From: Numida meleagris
Taxonomy: Eukaryota > Chordata > Aves > Galliformes > Numididae
Assembly: GCF_002078875.1 (NCBI RefSeq)
Contig: NC_034421.1
Span: 4,031,076-4,095,075 of the forward strand
Direction of reading: 5' to 3'
DNA: 64,000 bases
In this document: positions 39,401 through 51,400 of the stretch, piece by piece
Position numbering within the stretch: the first letter of the stretch is position 1
Layout: each line of letters opens with the position of its first letter
The notes under the pieces: generated by a model
Told to the model about the DNA's origin: nothing
The model's input: only the letters and a program-made list of their open reading frames with translations
The model's database searches: none
Made by a program: the position numbers and the translations under genes

Positions 39401-42400
39401 ATCCCTCTGTGTACCTCTCCAGAAGGTGAGAATACACCTAAACGATACTGGAAAACATCCCAGCACTAAGCAGAGAAGCTGGGCCTGTTACCATTGGGTT
39501 TCAATAGCGTCTGCTTTTATTTACAATTTTTCATGACCTTAATACCCTTAAAAATTTGATGCAGTGCCTATCCCTTCTTTTCCACCGAGGTATGCTTGTC
39601 TGTTTATCTTTCATTTTGGCTTCAATTAGACTCCCTCTCCATCATCTTTCACAAGGTGAGAGAGTTGTTCTTCACGCTGGCCTTGTATCGACTTCCACTG
39701 GTCCATTGTATGCTGGGAAATGTTCCCATTTCTCTGACTCTGGTCTGCACAATCTTGTAAATCAACACATAATTCCACACCCTGAAGAAAGGGTTATTCC
39801 CTACTGGAACCTGGCTGTCTCCAGCAGTCCTCCCATAGGAGGTTGGGCTTCTCCAATTAGGGGAGACCAGATTGCTCCTTTCCTCAGACTCATGTCACGT
39901 GGCAGGGTATCCAAGCTGGTAACAGGCAGAGCACTGAGTTTTGGTACCTGGGTAGGAGAGGTCCAGTGACAGCGAACAGGGCTGTATTGGAGCATTAAGG
40001 GTGTCAGTGTGCATGCTTTTGAGTGTGGATCTGCCCATCTTACTGCTTCTGAAATACATCTGAGCAGCCCCACAACGTGCAGCCCTTGGAAAAAAAAAAA
40101 CCTGTGTACTTTCATCACAAAATGCAGCCTTGCTTAAAACAGCCAGAAATTGGTGGGAAACATCTTTTACGTTCTAAATATAGCTTGTACTGCCTTGTCA
40201 CAGCGGAAAGGAGCTTCAGTTGCCGTTTTTGAGGCACAATTAACTAATTGTTATTGAGCTAATCAGCATAGCTCACACAGCATTCCTGATGGCACGGAGC
40301 ACTGCTGCACAGAGGAAGCGTTCCTGCTCCCACCTTTCCTTCACAGGCACTGTAAGAAAATGGCCAATAAGCACTGAACACCTTTTCCCTCACACTGCTT
40401 TTCCTTAGTGGAAGGAGTGACTGCAAACACCTGCAAATCCACCGCTTTGTTCTTTTTTGGGGAGGGACCATCCGCGCCTTTCTTCAAGGCGAAGATTTCG
40501 TCCAGACTGCAGGAAAATCTCTTGTGTTTGGCTTTGCCCATTGTGCTAATCAGTCTCTGATATTTCATCTTGTGGCCTTCTGTTTGCTTTGTTGTGTTTG
40601 GCTTTTCATACTCCGTGTAACAGTTGCTTATCTCTGCACGGCTGCAAAGGGAGAAGGAGGGATGCTCTCCGTCCTACTGCGGGGACAGGACCAGTGCAGC
40701 AAGGATGGCTGGTGCCAGACATTAAGGAAGCAAACCTAACCCAAGAGTACGTGTTAAGAGTTGTTTCAATAAGCAATGTTTGTGTAGGGATGGCAGAGGA
40801 ATTTGGAAAGGGGTCAGTGCCCAGGATCTCACAGACATCTGAGCAGCAAAGCCCCATGTGGCACGGGAGCCTGGATTGTCTGAGCCCTCTCCAATCCGTT
40901 CCAGCTCAATTTTCCAGGGCTGTGTGTGCCAGGAACCTGTGTGTAAACCTGGGAGGTGCTGTGTGTGCGTGCTTTAATTGTGAGCATATGCTACGCTGAA
41001 TATTGCTCTGTCTGTTCTCCTGTTGCAGAGAGAAGGTAGATAAGATTACATCTGGTGTGGCAGAACATGCCGCAGCCACCCCTCCATTGCAGTGTGCAGA
41101 AATACCGATTAGAGGCTTTTTAGGCCTGGAGCTGTCTCTTTGTTCTGTGTTTATGCAACACATTGTGCAATGAGATTCTGGCCTCTAGGTGCTAACACCA
41201 AAATGCAAATATATCGATTACCAAGGAATAAAGGCAGGCATGTTCACAAAAGCATGCTTTGATGAACTGGAGGGAAAATGCTTGCTAGATAGAAAAGGAT
41301 CAGAGGTCTTTACAGAACAGAAATTTGCTTGGGATTGTTTGAGACTGTGGGATCAAGCGGATGCACAGAAAATCTTTGGTCTCTTTCACTGCATTTTGCT
41401 CCATGGTTCTTTTTTTTTTTTGTCTGCGTGTTTATTTAAATGGCATGAGTACCAGGGCGTCTTGTCCCAGACTTGTCTGTGGATTCTCTGACATAATATT
41501 GGCATTACAGAAATAATTAGAAAGTCGGTAGAGGAGAAACCTTTCGCTAGCCAGAAATCTGAGCAGATGTAAGAGCAGCAAGGAATGCTTCATAAAAAAC
41601 AGCTATTAGGTTTACCCGATGAATCACAGGGATTTGTAGCCTACCTGCACTACTGAGCATCGTGGCGACTGTCACTAAGAAAAGGAATAGTACTTTCATA
41701 TTGATGAAAAGCTCTCGGTGTCACACAGCCCAGAGAGCAAATATCCCAGGCAAGCGGGAGAAAAACTAAGGTGAACCTTCAGCAGAGCGTGGAGATTGGT
41801 GCAGAGCCACTGGGGATTTCAAGCACCTTCTCTTTAAAGGTTATAAGCATTTGCAAGCTCAAATTGTCTGCAGTGCGAGCAGAGGCACTCACTTCCACTG
41901 AGAAATGAGGACAGTGATATATTTAAATGTGGATTTGGATGTGTAACTTTATTCACGCGCTCGTTTTTACTCTCTCTCATTCCATTTCCAGATAGATTCA
42001 TCGTCTTTACACAACCCTGCCATCATTCCAGTCCACAGTAGTTGTTGTTGCCGTTGTTATTACTTTTACTAATTACTGTACAACCCGCTCAGGCTCCTCT
42101 CCTTACTTTTTGACTGAGGGAGACTGTCAAGGAGACAATCTTAAAGGTGAATTGAGATCAGATAAGGAAATAAATGTTTGCAAATATCTGCATGAGATAA
42201 CAAAGCAGGATACATGCAGAGAATTAGACTTCATGAATACATGCATTTTTTCAGGGGAAGTGAAATGCTTTCCACCTGCCAAGACCTGAATTCGGGCCCT
42301 CCGGGCTCCATGTCACTCCTGCTATAGCTGATAATGTCACCAACACCTGAAGCAGTGTGAGGTATGCAGCTTTAACCTTGCTTTTATCTATTAGTGATTT

Positions 42401-45400
42401 CAACAGCCATGAAAAAAAAATTCAGAGCTCAGTAATCTCGAACCGCATTCCTAGAAGGTAAAAGGCTTTTGAATTCACATTTGAAATGCATTCACTTTTT
42501 ATTGGCACGGGCTGTCCGCACGTTCAGCAAATGGCTCAGGGCTCCAGGCAGGTAAACTCTTTAGGGATGTGTTTCCTCTCTCTTAAAGTATTTCATTTTG
42601 CCCATGTGGGAACACACGCCGTGTGCTCAGAGCCACAGCCAGCGTGAGCAGCACGGAGCTGCCGTCCCTCGCTGCCAACAAGAAACCTGTGCACGTCAGC
42701 CTTTGAAAGTTGAATGGAGGGACAGACTCGCAGGGCACAAAACCAAACACAATTTGCATCTCGCCGAGGCTCTGGGGTGGTGAAATGTCTTTTTCACACA
42801 GTCTATCATTTTTTATTTTTCCCCTCCCATCAAATTTTCCACCTCCGCGCCAGCAAAAGTGCAGCTCCAGCAGTGCGGGTGTCAGCGGAGAGTGATCACT
42901 GGTAGTTTTTAACCATTGTGTTTCTTAGACGTGCTCTATAAAAGGGATTTGAGGAAAAAATGGTGTTTTTGTGGCGGCAGGCTGCACACGCTGACTCTTC
43001 TAATGGTCACAGCTCGGAAGCAGCAATTGTTCCAGGCTGGCACATAGGATCCAAAGAAAAACACTGTTGCAGACATCGCTTCAGACCTCAGTGTTGAGAG
43101 CACTTTGGAGCTGTCCGCTCAGGACAGCCAGTACTGTCACCACCCAGAAAAGAAAACACATTGCTAAAGCGATCCGTCTTCCTCTGCGATTGTACATATT
43201 CCCGTTCCTCTGAGCATGTCATCATCTGCAAAGCCCCGAGATGTATTTTCAGGTTTGTATGGTGCGGTCGGTTTAGCCCCACTCTGATGCATACTGTGAA
43301 GGTCTCAGAGCCCTGAGATGCATGGCACGGCCCGTGGCAGAGCAGCACTGTGCTGCGGTGAGTGCCGGCAGCGCCCCGGAGAGCAGAGGTGCAAGAGCAG
43401 CATCGGGCAACAGCACCCCTGCAACCAGCCACTGTGTGGCTGCTGTGTTCTGCTGACGGTCATCATCACCCCCTGCGTTTGCCATGCGCTGCCAAAAAGG
43501 AAACAAAAGGTGTAACAAACAAATAGTTTTCGCCGAGCACCGGGATAATGGCTATTTTCAATTTTGCCTTTCACATTTTAATTGTACAGCAATAATTTTG
43601 CAATAGAGTTGCCAGTGGCAAACATGCAAAAGACATTAACTTTATTTATGTTTTGGATTATTAATGTGGCTGTTAAAATTCCTCCAGTTAGTTTTGATTG
43701 AATTGTTTTTTTGTGCGATTCTGTCGTTTAATGGAGCGGTAAATAAGAATTTCTGATAATGAGCCCAAGCATCTGTCACAACAACCTGGCGCTGGTTATT
43801 AACATTTCCATTAACGGCAGGGTGGGCAGTGATAATATGGAAACCACACAGTTAGAACAAAATAAATAGTTGGTGTCAGGCTGAGTGGGTGTTAATTACT
43901 ATTTTATTTTATAACTCTGGGGGGAGGGAGTATTGGTAGAAAAGTGTGACTTATGAAGGTCATTCTCTCTAAAGAAGGAAGTCTCCGGAGGAACAGATAA
44001 CTGGGGCTATCTTACTCGAGTGGTGAATGTTTTATCGCTTCTATTTATGGCCCGTAAACGGGCAGAGAGAAAAGAGGCTGCTTTCTCAGGGAGTCGGGGT
44101 GAAGGCTGTGGCGCAGCGAGAGAAGCGTGCCCTTTGCCCTGCCTTTCCCTTCCTGCTTCTGGAGTTGGAACAGGACACGCTTGGGCATCTCTTGTGTAAA
44201 CAGAACATGTGATGTTTGGTTAAGACCTGAGGGGCTGGGAGGCAGCTCGTCCCCACCAGCCACTGGGGAAGAAAATTCACCAGCACCATGTTGCATCCTG
44301 GCAGCAGGGAGAGCTGGTGTGACCCAGGTGCTTTCGAAGGAAGCCAAAGATTGGTTTTCTTGCAGAGCACAATGCAAAGAAGTGCCATCAGGAGCCCGAG
44401 AGGTCCGCTCTGTATGTGTTTGATACGAGATCAGAGCTAACAAGTAGCAACTAAAGCCATTTTGTCATACATAAAATGTGAGGTGGATTGATTGGTACCC
44501 AACTGGCTTTGGATGTACTTTGGCCTTGGTCCTTGGAAAGGGGCTGGTACAAAGATGTGCCACTGAGTCCAGAGGCTGGGCTGGTGGGGCACGGGACTGT
44601 GCTGGTGGGGCATGGAGTTGTGCTGGTGGGGCATGGGGCTGTGCTGCTCCCCACAGCTGCTTTCAAGATGGGTCACTCAGGAGCACCATGTCGCTGCCAA
44701 AGGCAAGCCTGAAACATTACCACAGAATAAAGAAAAAATTCTCTTTTATTTCCCAAAGCTGCTGACAGGATTGAGTTTATTCAGTGTCTAACCCGGTCTG
44801 TGTGACACAGAACATCACCTCTGGAGGCTCGGCAGCTTCTCAGTCCCTGCATGCTGCTGCTTTATACCTGAGACTTCCCAGCGATACAGACACCTCCAGG
44901 GCTGGCTCTGCAAGCTGACTCGCGGCGTAAACAGAGTCTGTCCTCGGTCCTTCCACAAATGGAAAATTGCAGCCTGGATATGAACTAGTTCTGCTTGTCA
45001 CTATTAATTCTTCTGTCCTCCTTTCTCTCTCCAGCGCCAGCGATGGCCCCACAGAACATCCAAGTAAACTCCCTTTCTGCAAGCCAGCTGGAGCTCACCT
45101 GGGACCCCCCTCCTGCCGACAGCCAAAATGGGAACATACAAGGCTACAAGGCAATGCTTCTATTTCTCCCAGTTTCATTTGTCTTGCTTGGCTTTGCTAT
45201 TACTTGTGAGAGAGCTCTACAACTACAGCTGCCCTCACTGCACAAGGCAAATTAAAGCAGTATTCAGCCTGCAGTATGGAAATGGCAGTGTGTTCCAAAA
45301 TCAAAAGAAATGAGATGGGGGGAAGGGGGAAGAAAGGGAAAAGCACGTTGCTATTTGCAGAGAAAGGAAAAGCATGGGGAGACAGGGCATGCAGATAGGA

Positions 45401-48400
45401 AGGCAGCTACGCTTATGTGGGCAACTTATCTGCTCCAAAAAGCAACCGACACAGAAAAGCTAGGGGCAAGGAATGTATTGGAGAAAGTTAGCAGTTTTCC
45501 ATCTATCGACTGTTCCAAAGCCATTAGGAAAAGCCGAACTTTCTCCAAACTAGAAGCCTGAGCCAGGTCAGATTTCAGAAGAATTATTTCATTTCCCTAA
45601 CTTTAACAAAATTAAATCATAGCATTAATTGCATTTGGTTTATATGAGACGAGCACGTTGCAGAGGCATGTTGTTTAGCTTCTCCAGCATGAGAATGGAC
45701 CCTCAGAGAGTGGAAATGGGCAAGTCTACAAACACTAGAGCTTGGCTAGTGTTCAGCATCTGGCTCTGCCTCTCTCCATGAATTTAGACCCATAAGTGAA
45801 GAAAAGTCAAGCCAATGTGAATAATCTGGCATCCCTTCTTGGCAGTAGCAAGCAACCTTATATATCAATTCACGTTCTTTTTCTTTTCTATGTATATAGA
45901 TGGCTCTAACAGCTTGCCTAGTAGAGCCAAGGTAGAGTCTTGCCTTGGCTCGTTCTCTTCATTTTCTGGCTTGCTTTGGCTTGTTGTAATGCGCACACTG
46001 CCAGGCCTGTCCAATAAGTAGGGCTGGCACCACTTTTCTCTTGGAATTGTCTTCTCCAAGCCTAATTTTATGGGATCAGGATAAAAATTGTGCAAGGGAG
46101 AATGGAGAAGGGTACTGCAAGGAACTTTAGGGAAAATCTTTATTCCGTCTTTAGAAAGGCATTTTCTCGTCTGTCCTGTGAGCACAAATGGTGGTACTGT
46201 TGTGTGCACACGGAAGTGAATTACGGGAGGGTTGTATCAGGGTGCCAGTGCTGACAGGCAGCTAGGATTTCAGGGAGAATTAAAAGACTGACCTCTCCTC
46301 GCTGAGTTTCTGGCAGCTCAGACCTGCTGTCATCAGGCCATATTCTTCAGCCTGTGCTCTATTTTTGAATGATGTACTCAGCTGCATGGCCACTGGACTC
46401 GGGGTAATTTGCCAAAGGAAGAGAAAAGATTGGGCACATGGAGAAAAGTGTTAGCATGCCATTTACTGAAGAGTCCAGAGCGAGCCTGCTCCATCTTGCT
46501 GATCTGTATGGCTGCAGTGCCGGGATGTTTGGGAGCTAAGTGCTAAAACATCTCACTGTTTCCAACAGATTTATTACTGGGAGAGCGACGTCCAAAATGA
46601 CACGGAGAAAGTGAAGGTCCTTTTCCTCCCTGAGACGACTGTCCGCCTCAAAAACCTGACCAGCCACACGCGGTACTTGGTCTGCATCTCCGCCTTCAAT
46701 GCGGCCGGGGACGGCCCCAGGAGCAGGCCCTCGGCGGGCAGGACGCACCAGGCCGGTACGGGACCACCTCAAAGCACGGGTCTGCTGGGCGCTGCTAGCC
46801 AATGGGGAGTGTGGGGTGGGCGGGGGGCACTGCTGTTTGGAGTTAGCTTTTTCAGCTGGGTCGTTACATTGTGTTGGCTGGGGGAAAGGATCAAAAAATG
46901 CAACCCTATGGGAAGGGGAGCAGAGGGTTGGAGCTGGAACAGATGGTCTGAATGACCGACCCTTTTGCAGGCCGATCCAGGATGCAACTCTGGAGGTCTC
47001 TTTGGGGACTCCGCTATCACATTTGAAAATCTGAACTTGTTACCAGTGCCTGGAAATTCCCTCGCAGTCCTGTGAGAGAAGAGTGATGCTTTGTGCAGTC
47101 CCTCATGTTGAAGCCCTGCCATCAGACTGAGCTGCACGAGGGCAGTGGAGCACAGGAGCACTGGGGCTGCGCGCTCCCTTAGCGCCCTGCTCCCCTTCAG
47201 CCCTGCTCTTGTGGGGGAGTTAGCTCGAGAATCCTCAGCCTCTGCAGCACATCTCCACTAACCATGACAGGGGGAGAGCAAACAGTAAAATGCTGCAAGC
47301 TTTCTGATAGTCAGCAGCTAGATGGGAGAGCAAAGGCCAAACTTAGTGTTCCTGTGACAGTCCTCTCCTGTCATGTCTCCTTGCTTGCTGTTGAGATCCA
47401 GTTTTGCAGCAGGGTAGCTGCTTTTCTTAGGGAAGACAGTCTGTGGTTTTGATTGATTACTGGACATTTTGATACAATTCATAAATTCCATTCTTACTTT
47501 GTTTCCTTTAGATTTAGACTGGGCAAAAAAACCACTATGTTTCATAATATGTATGTATATCAGATTGACTAGGGCTGCTGCAATTCAATCCGTTTGTAAT
47601 CCTTTCAGCACCCAGTGCTCCCAGCTTCTTGGCGTTCTCTGAAATCACTTCCTCGACACTCAATGTGTCTTGGGGCGAGCCGACAGCAGCAAATGGAGTC
47701 CTGCAGGGTTATCGAGTAGTCTATGAGCCTTTGGCTCCCGTCCAGGGTAAGAAAGACCTAAAATCATACATATTCATGGGAAAATGACAGAAAAGCACTG
47801 TAGCATCTTTTATCTCTGCCCAATTTCCTACTTGCTCCCTGCCATTTTCCAAGAGAAGCCAGGTGGCAGAGGGTAAGTAAAACAATTCCACTTTTGCCAA
47901 AACTGTTCAGCAAACTATAATATTGTGGAATACAGCTTTTGTCTGTCCTCTCTCATTTTCTTGCACAAACTATATTCTGCGTGATTTGAAAAGTCATTTT
48001 ACTGCCATTGTTATCCGGTGTGGAAGAAGAGGAAAGTCAGCTGAAGAGTGCCTGATTGTCTCCCCATGTTGCACTTTCAAATTGCTGAGTGGGCTCCATC
48101 CCAGAATAGTCTTCAGGCTCACTTGTGTTGCTTATCACATGACGTGTCACTTCTGTTATCACAGAGATTGCCCAGGCATCAAATGTGCTAGTCATCACTG
48201 GTACTACTGCTACTTTTGACAGGGGAGGGTAACTGTGATAGAGGTTTAGTCGTGTCTGTTTACACGGAGTTTTCAAGCAGAATTTTTAACCCAACAGTAG
48301 ATTTAAGACAACGCTGCAAAGGCCACAGACGTCTCACTTATTTGCAAAATAGCAACAGAATAGGATTAGGCAAGTTCTCTGAAAACAAATGGGAATTAAT

Positions 48401-51400
48401 TTCAAAGTTGAATTAGAAAAGATTGCAAAGTTTGAGGATGGCTATATTAACATTTTTGTATTTCTGGTAGATTGCCAGTAGTTCAATAGGATGTCCAGCT
48501 TTGGCAGTGTGACAGCAGGGAGAGTGATTTCAGCCATTGCCAATCCATTTTAAACTTTTTTTTCCAGAGAAGTAAGGATATCAATCACTAGTATTTGCTT
48601 CTTCTGTAAGGAATAAAGATCTATATTGTCTGAATATCCATGTCTCATGCACTGAGAAAATTATACTCAGAAATGAAAACATGAGACTAAAAGCACTTTC
48701 AGCCTTTATGGTTGGCAGATCCAAGCAGAAGGAGCTAATGCAGAAGGCATTTCCAATTCTACCAGGAAATGTGCACAGGGTATGCAGGAGGTTCGAGCTC
48801 TCTGGATATTTCCAGCCTTATATTAATACATTTCTACACCGTGTTTGAGGATACATTTTTTTCCCCTGAAAAGATGGAATTGTCGCATCATGCGCTCTCT
48901 GTACACATTTGACTTAGCATCCTCAGAATCTTTGTTTTCTTTTCTTCTCTTCCCCACCTCTGCTCTCTGACTCCAGGTTGTCCCACCTCCCTCTGTAGAT
49001 TTATTTCTGGTGCAAGCAGAGAGATTTTCGAGGGTTTCCCTCAGATTATTATTATTTGTTTTACCTAATTTTATTCTCCCATTTCTTCCCGTTTCCTTTT
49101 GTACCAACATTTGTCTTTCATCAGATGTCATAGAATCATGGAACTATATTTATTTTAATTAAAATACATTTATTTCCTCTCCGTGGTAAGCAACCCCTCC
49201 CTCAAAGCCATCATTTTCCTTAGAGAGACATAAAAACTCAGCTCATTTATTTAGAGGGCTTCAAGGCAAAGCCCAAGTCACTGAAGATGGAGCACATGGC
49301 AGCGCTGGATGCCACCAGGCTTGGGGGACAACCGCTGCCAGATGTGGTCACCCCTCAGCTCCTCCCAGCCCCAGGCCTCCCATAGCTCCATGCTTGCAGA
49401 ACACCATGCCGGACCCCTCCTGCTGACCGTTGACTTCTCTCCCCCTCCTGTTGACTTCTCTCCCAGCTGTGATTTCCGCTGAGCCCCCTCAGCCTTGTGA
49501 CACCTCCCACTGTCTCTGTGCAAGCCACCGTGTAAATCCTGCACATTTTGCAAACCTGGCTAACCGTGGTCAGTTCCACAGCACAGTCTTCTCCCTGTTT
49601 GACCTTTTATTATTTAAGCTGTACGGTGTTATGTTTTACACCATAATAGACAACAAAATTGCCCTGGAGCCTTTTTTAACAGTTTCTTTTTTTTTTTTTT
49701 TTTTTCGGAACGTTACTTTGAAATGACAAATGCTTCCTGATTTGTCTCTGAGAAATGAAATAGTACACCTAGGGAAGGAGGGAGCACTTTTACTGCTTCC
49801 TCGTTAACTGAGGAAAGATTCTCTGAATTATAAATTGTCTGGGAGAAAACTTGGAATGGGAATCTCTTGGACATTATTCTTTATTTAACTGATTAAAAAC
49901 TGAAAGAGGCTTCTTGATTTGCATAAAATAAGCGTCCAGATTGAAAAACTTCTTCCTTTGGCATTCATGGGGGAGAAAAACTAGCAGACAGCCTTCTCTA
50001 GTGGGAAAAACATTTTCCCACTTCCTATCTTCTTGGCTTGAAATGTGTTATGTACATCTATCTACAGGACCAGAAAATGCCAAAAGGACTCTGCCAGTTC
50101 AATTTTTGTTTGTTCTGTTAAGTATTTTATGTATCAAATGACTTCTATTAACTTAGTTCTATAAATTTTCAGTAAAAACTAGATTTTAATTCATCTGTTT
50201 AAGAAAAATTCTTAAGTGTGGGGAGGATTGAAAGACAAGTCATGGCTTTAGCCTTGTCCAAGTTAATAGTGCTTTGACTGCATCCCCTTGCTGCAGTGGC
50301 ACTTACACCTAGAAGCTACCTGCGAGAAATTTGTCCTTCATTCTGCATTCAGCTGGTAATGGTGCAAGTGCCAGGGCAAGAAGGAAAGAACCTGGAGCCT
50401 CCTTTCCTCCTCCAAGGCAGCGTTGCAGGTTACTCGGCAAAGAAAGAGCAGAGAAGTGTTTGTTTAGGAAGCAGTCTGCAACACTGCAGTCCTCTTCGTT
50501 TACCTCCTTCTTTCTTCCCAGAGTAATTAGTGAAGTTGCATGTAGTCTCTTGGTAATTTCCCAGTTGTGTTGTAAGGTTTTTTCTCTTGTCAGTACCCAC
50601 TTATCAAGCTTAAACTCTAATTATACTTATCAGTGCTGAAAATTGGCTATTATCACTACTTAAACTCCTGCTAATTGTAAGAAATACTTTCTTAGCAAAC
50701 TGTTAGATGATTTTACTTACCATCTAGATATAATAAGCTTCTTTTTTTTTCCTTTCTTTTTCTTTTTTTTCATTGCAACCTTCTCTTATTTTTCATCTGT
50801 GTGGCTATACCAGGGGTCAGTAAGGTGGTGACTGTGGACATTAAAGGGAACTGGCAACGCTGGCTGAAGGTCCGAGATCTTACCAAGGGCATGACCTATT
50901 TATTCAGAGTGCAAGCCCGAACCATTGCCTATGGACCTGAACTGCAAGCCAATGTCACAGCTGGGCCAGCAGAAGGTAAGTAGACCCATAGAAACATGTC
51001 AGAAGCTAGATCAGTGATGCAAATGCAGCCCAGTAGCAGGGAATAGCACGGTCATGGCTTAACGTGGGTTTCTAAGCCAAGGAGAAGTTGAATCACAGGA
51101 GCTCAGGGCGTGATTCAGTGGATTTCACAACTGCCCATGAAAAACATGCCTTCCTTTTTCTTTCTGAAAACTAAAAGACTGATGTGAATAAGTAGAACTG
51201 TGTGAACAAATCATAGTGCAAACTGGCTACCCAGGGAATTCAAAGCTATATCCATTGTGGTTCAGGATTCTGGTTGGAGTGCTATCCTGAGAGTCAGAGC
51301 TGGAATGGCTCTGCCTAAACCAGTAGAGATTCCTGGGTGTAAAAACAGGAAGAGTTTACACTTATTTCTTCCTGACACTTTGGCTTATGCACAGGGAGAT

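Larger units (their letters stand above)
30257..45034 (+). other. SDK2: SDK2 intron 10, 14.8 kb, largest in the window
   Basis: Phase-1 intron between FNIII 10 and FNIII 11. It contains a sense CR1 3' end (31774-31930), a TTG repeat (34123-34142), a candidate 33-nt cassette exon (39393-39425), an AT-rich block dense in homeodomain-type cores (43620-43870) and a 21-bp minisatellite (44580-44642). Open frames up to 173 codons (minus strand, 36974-37495) have no domain I recognise. I see no nested gene. Confidence 0.82.

Noticed and set aside
49129..49142. CATAGAATCATGGA, similar to the CR1 terminal octamer repeats
   Set aside because: Only about 14 bases match and no CR1 body follows on either side.
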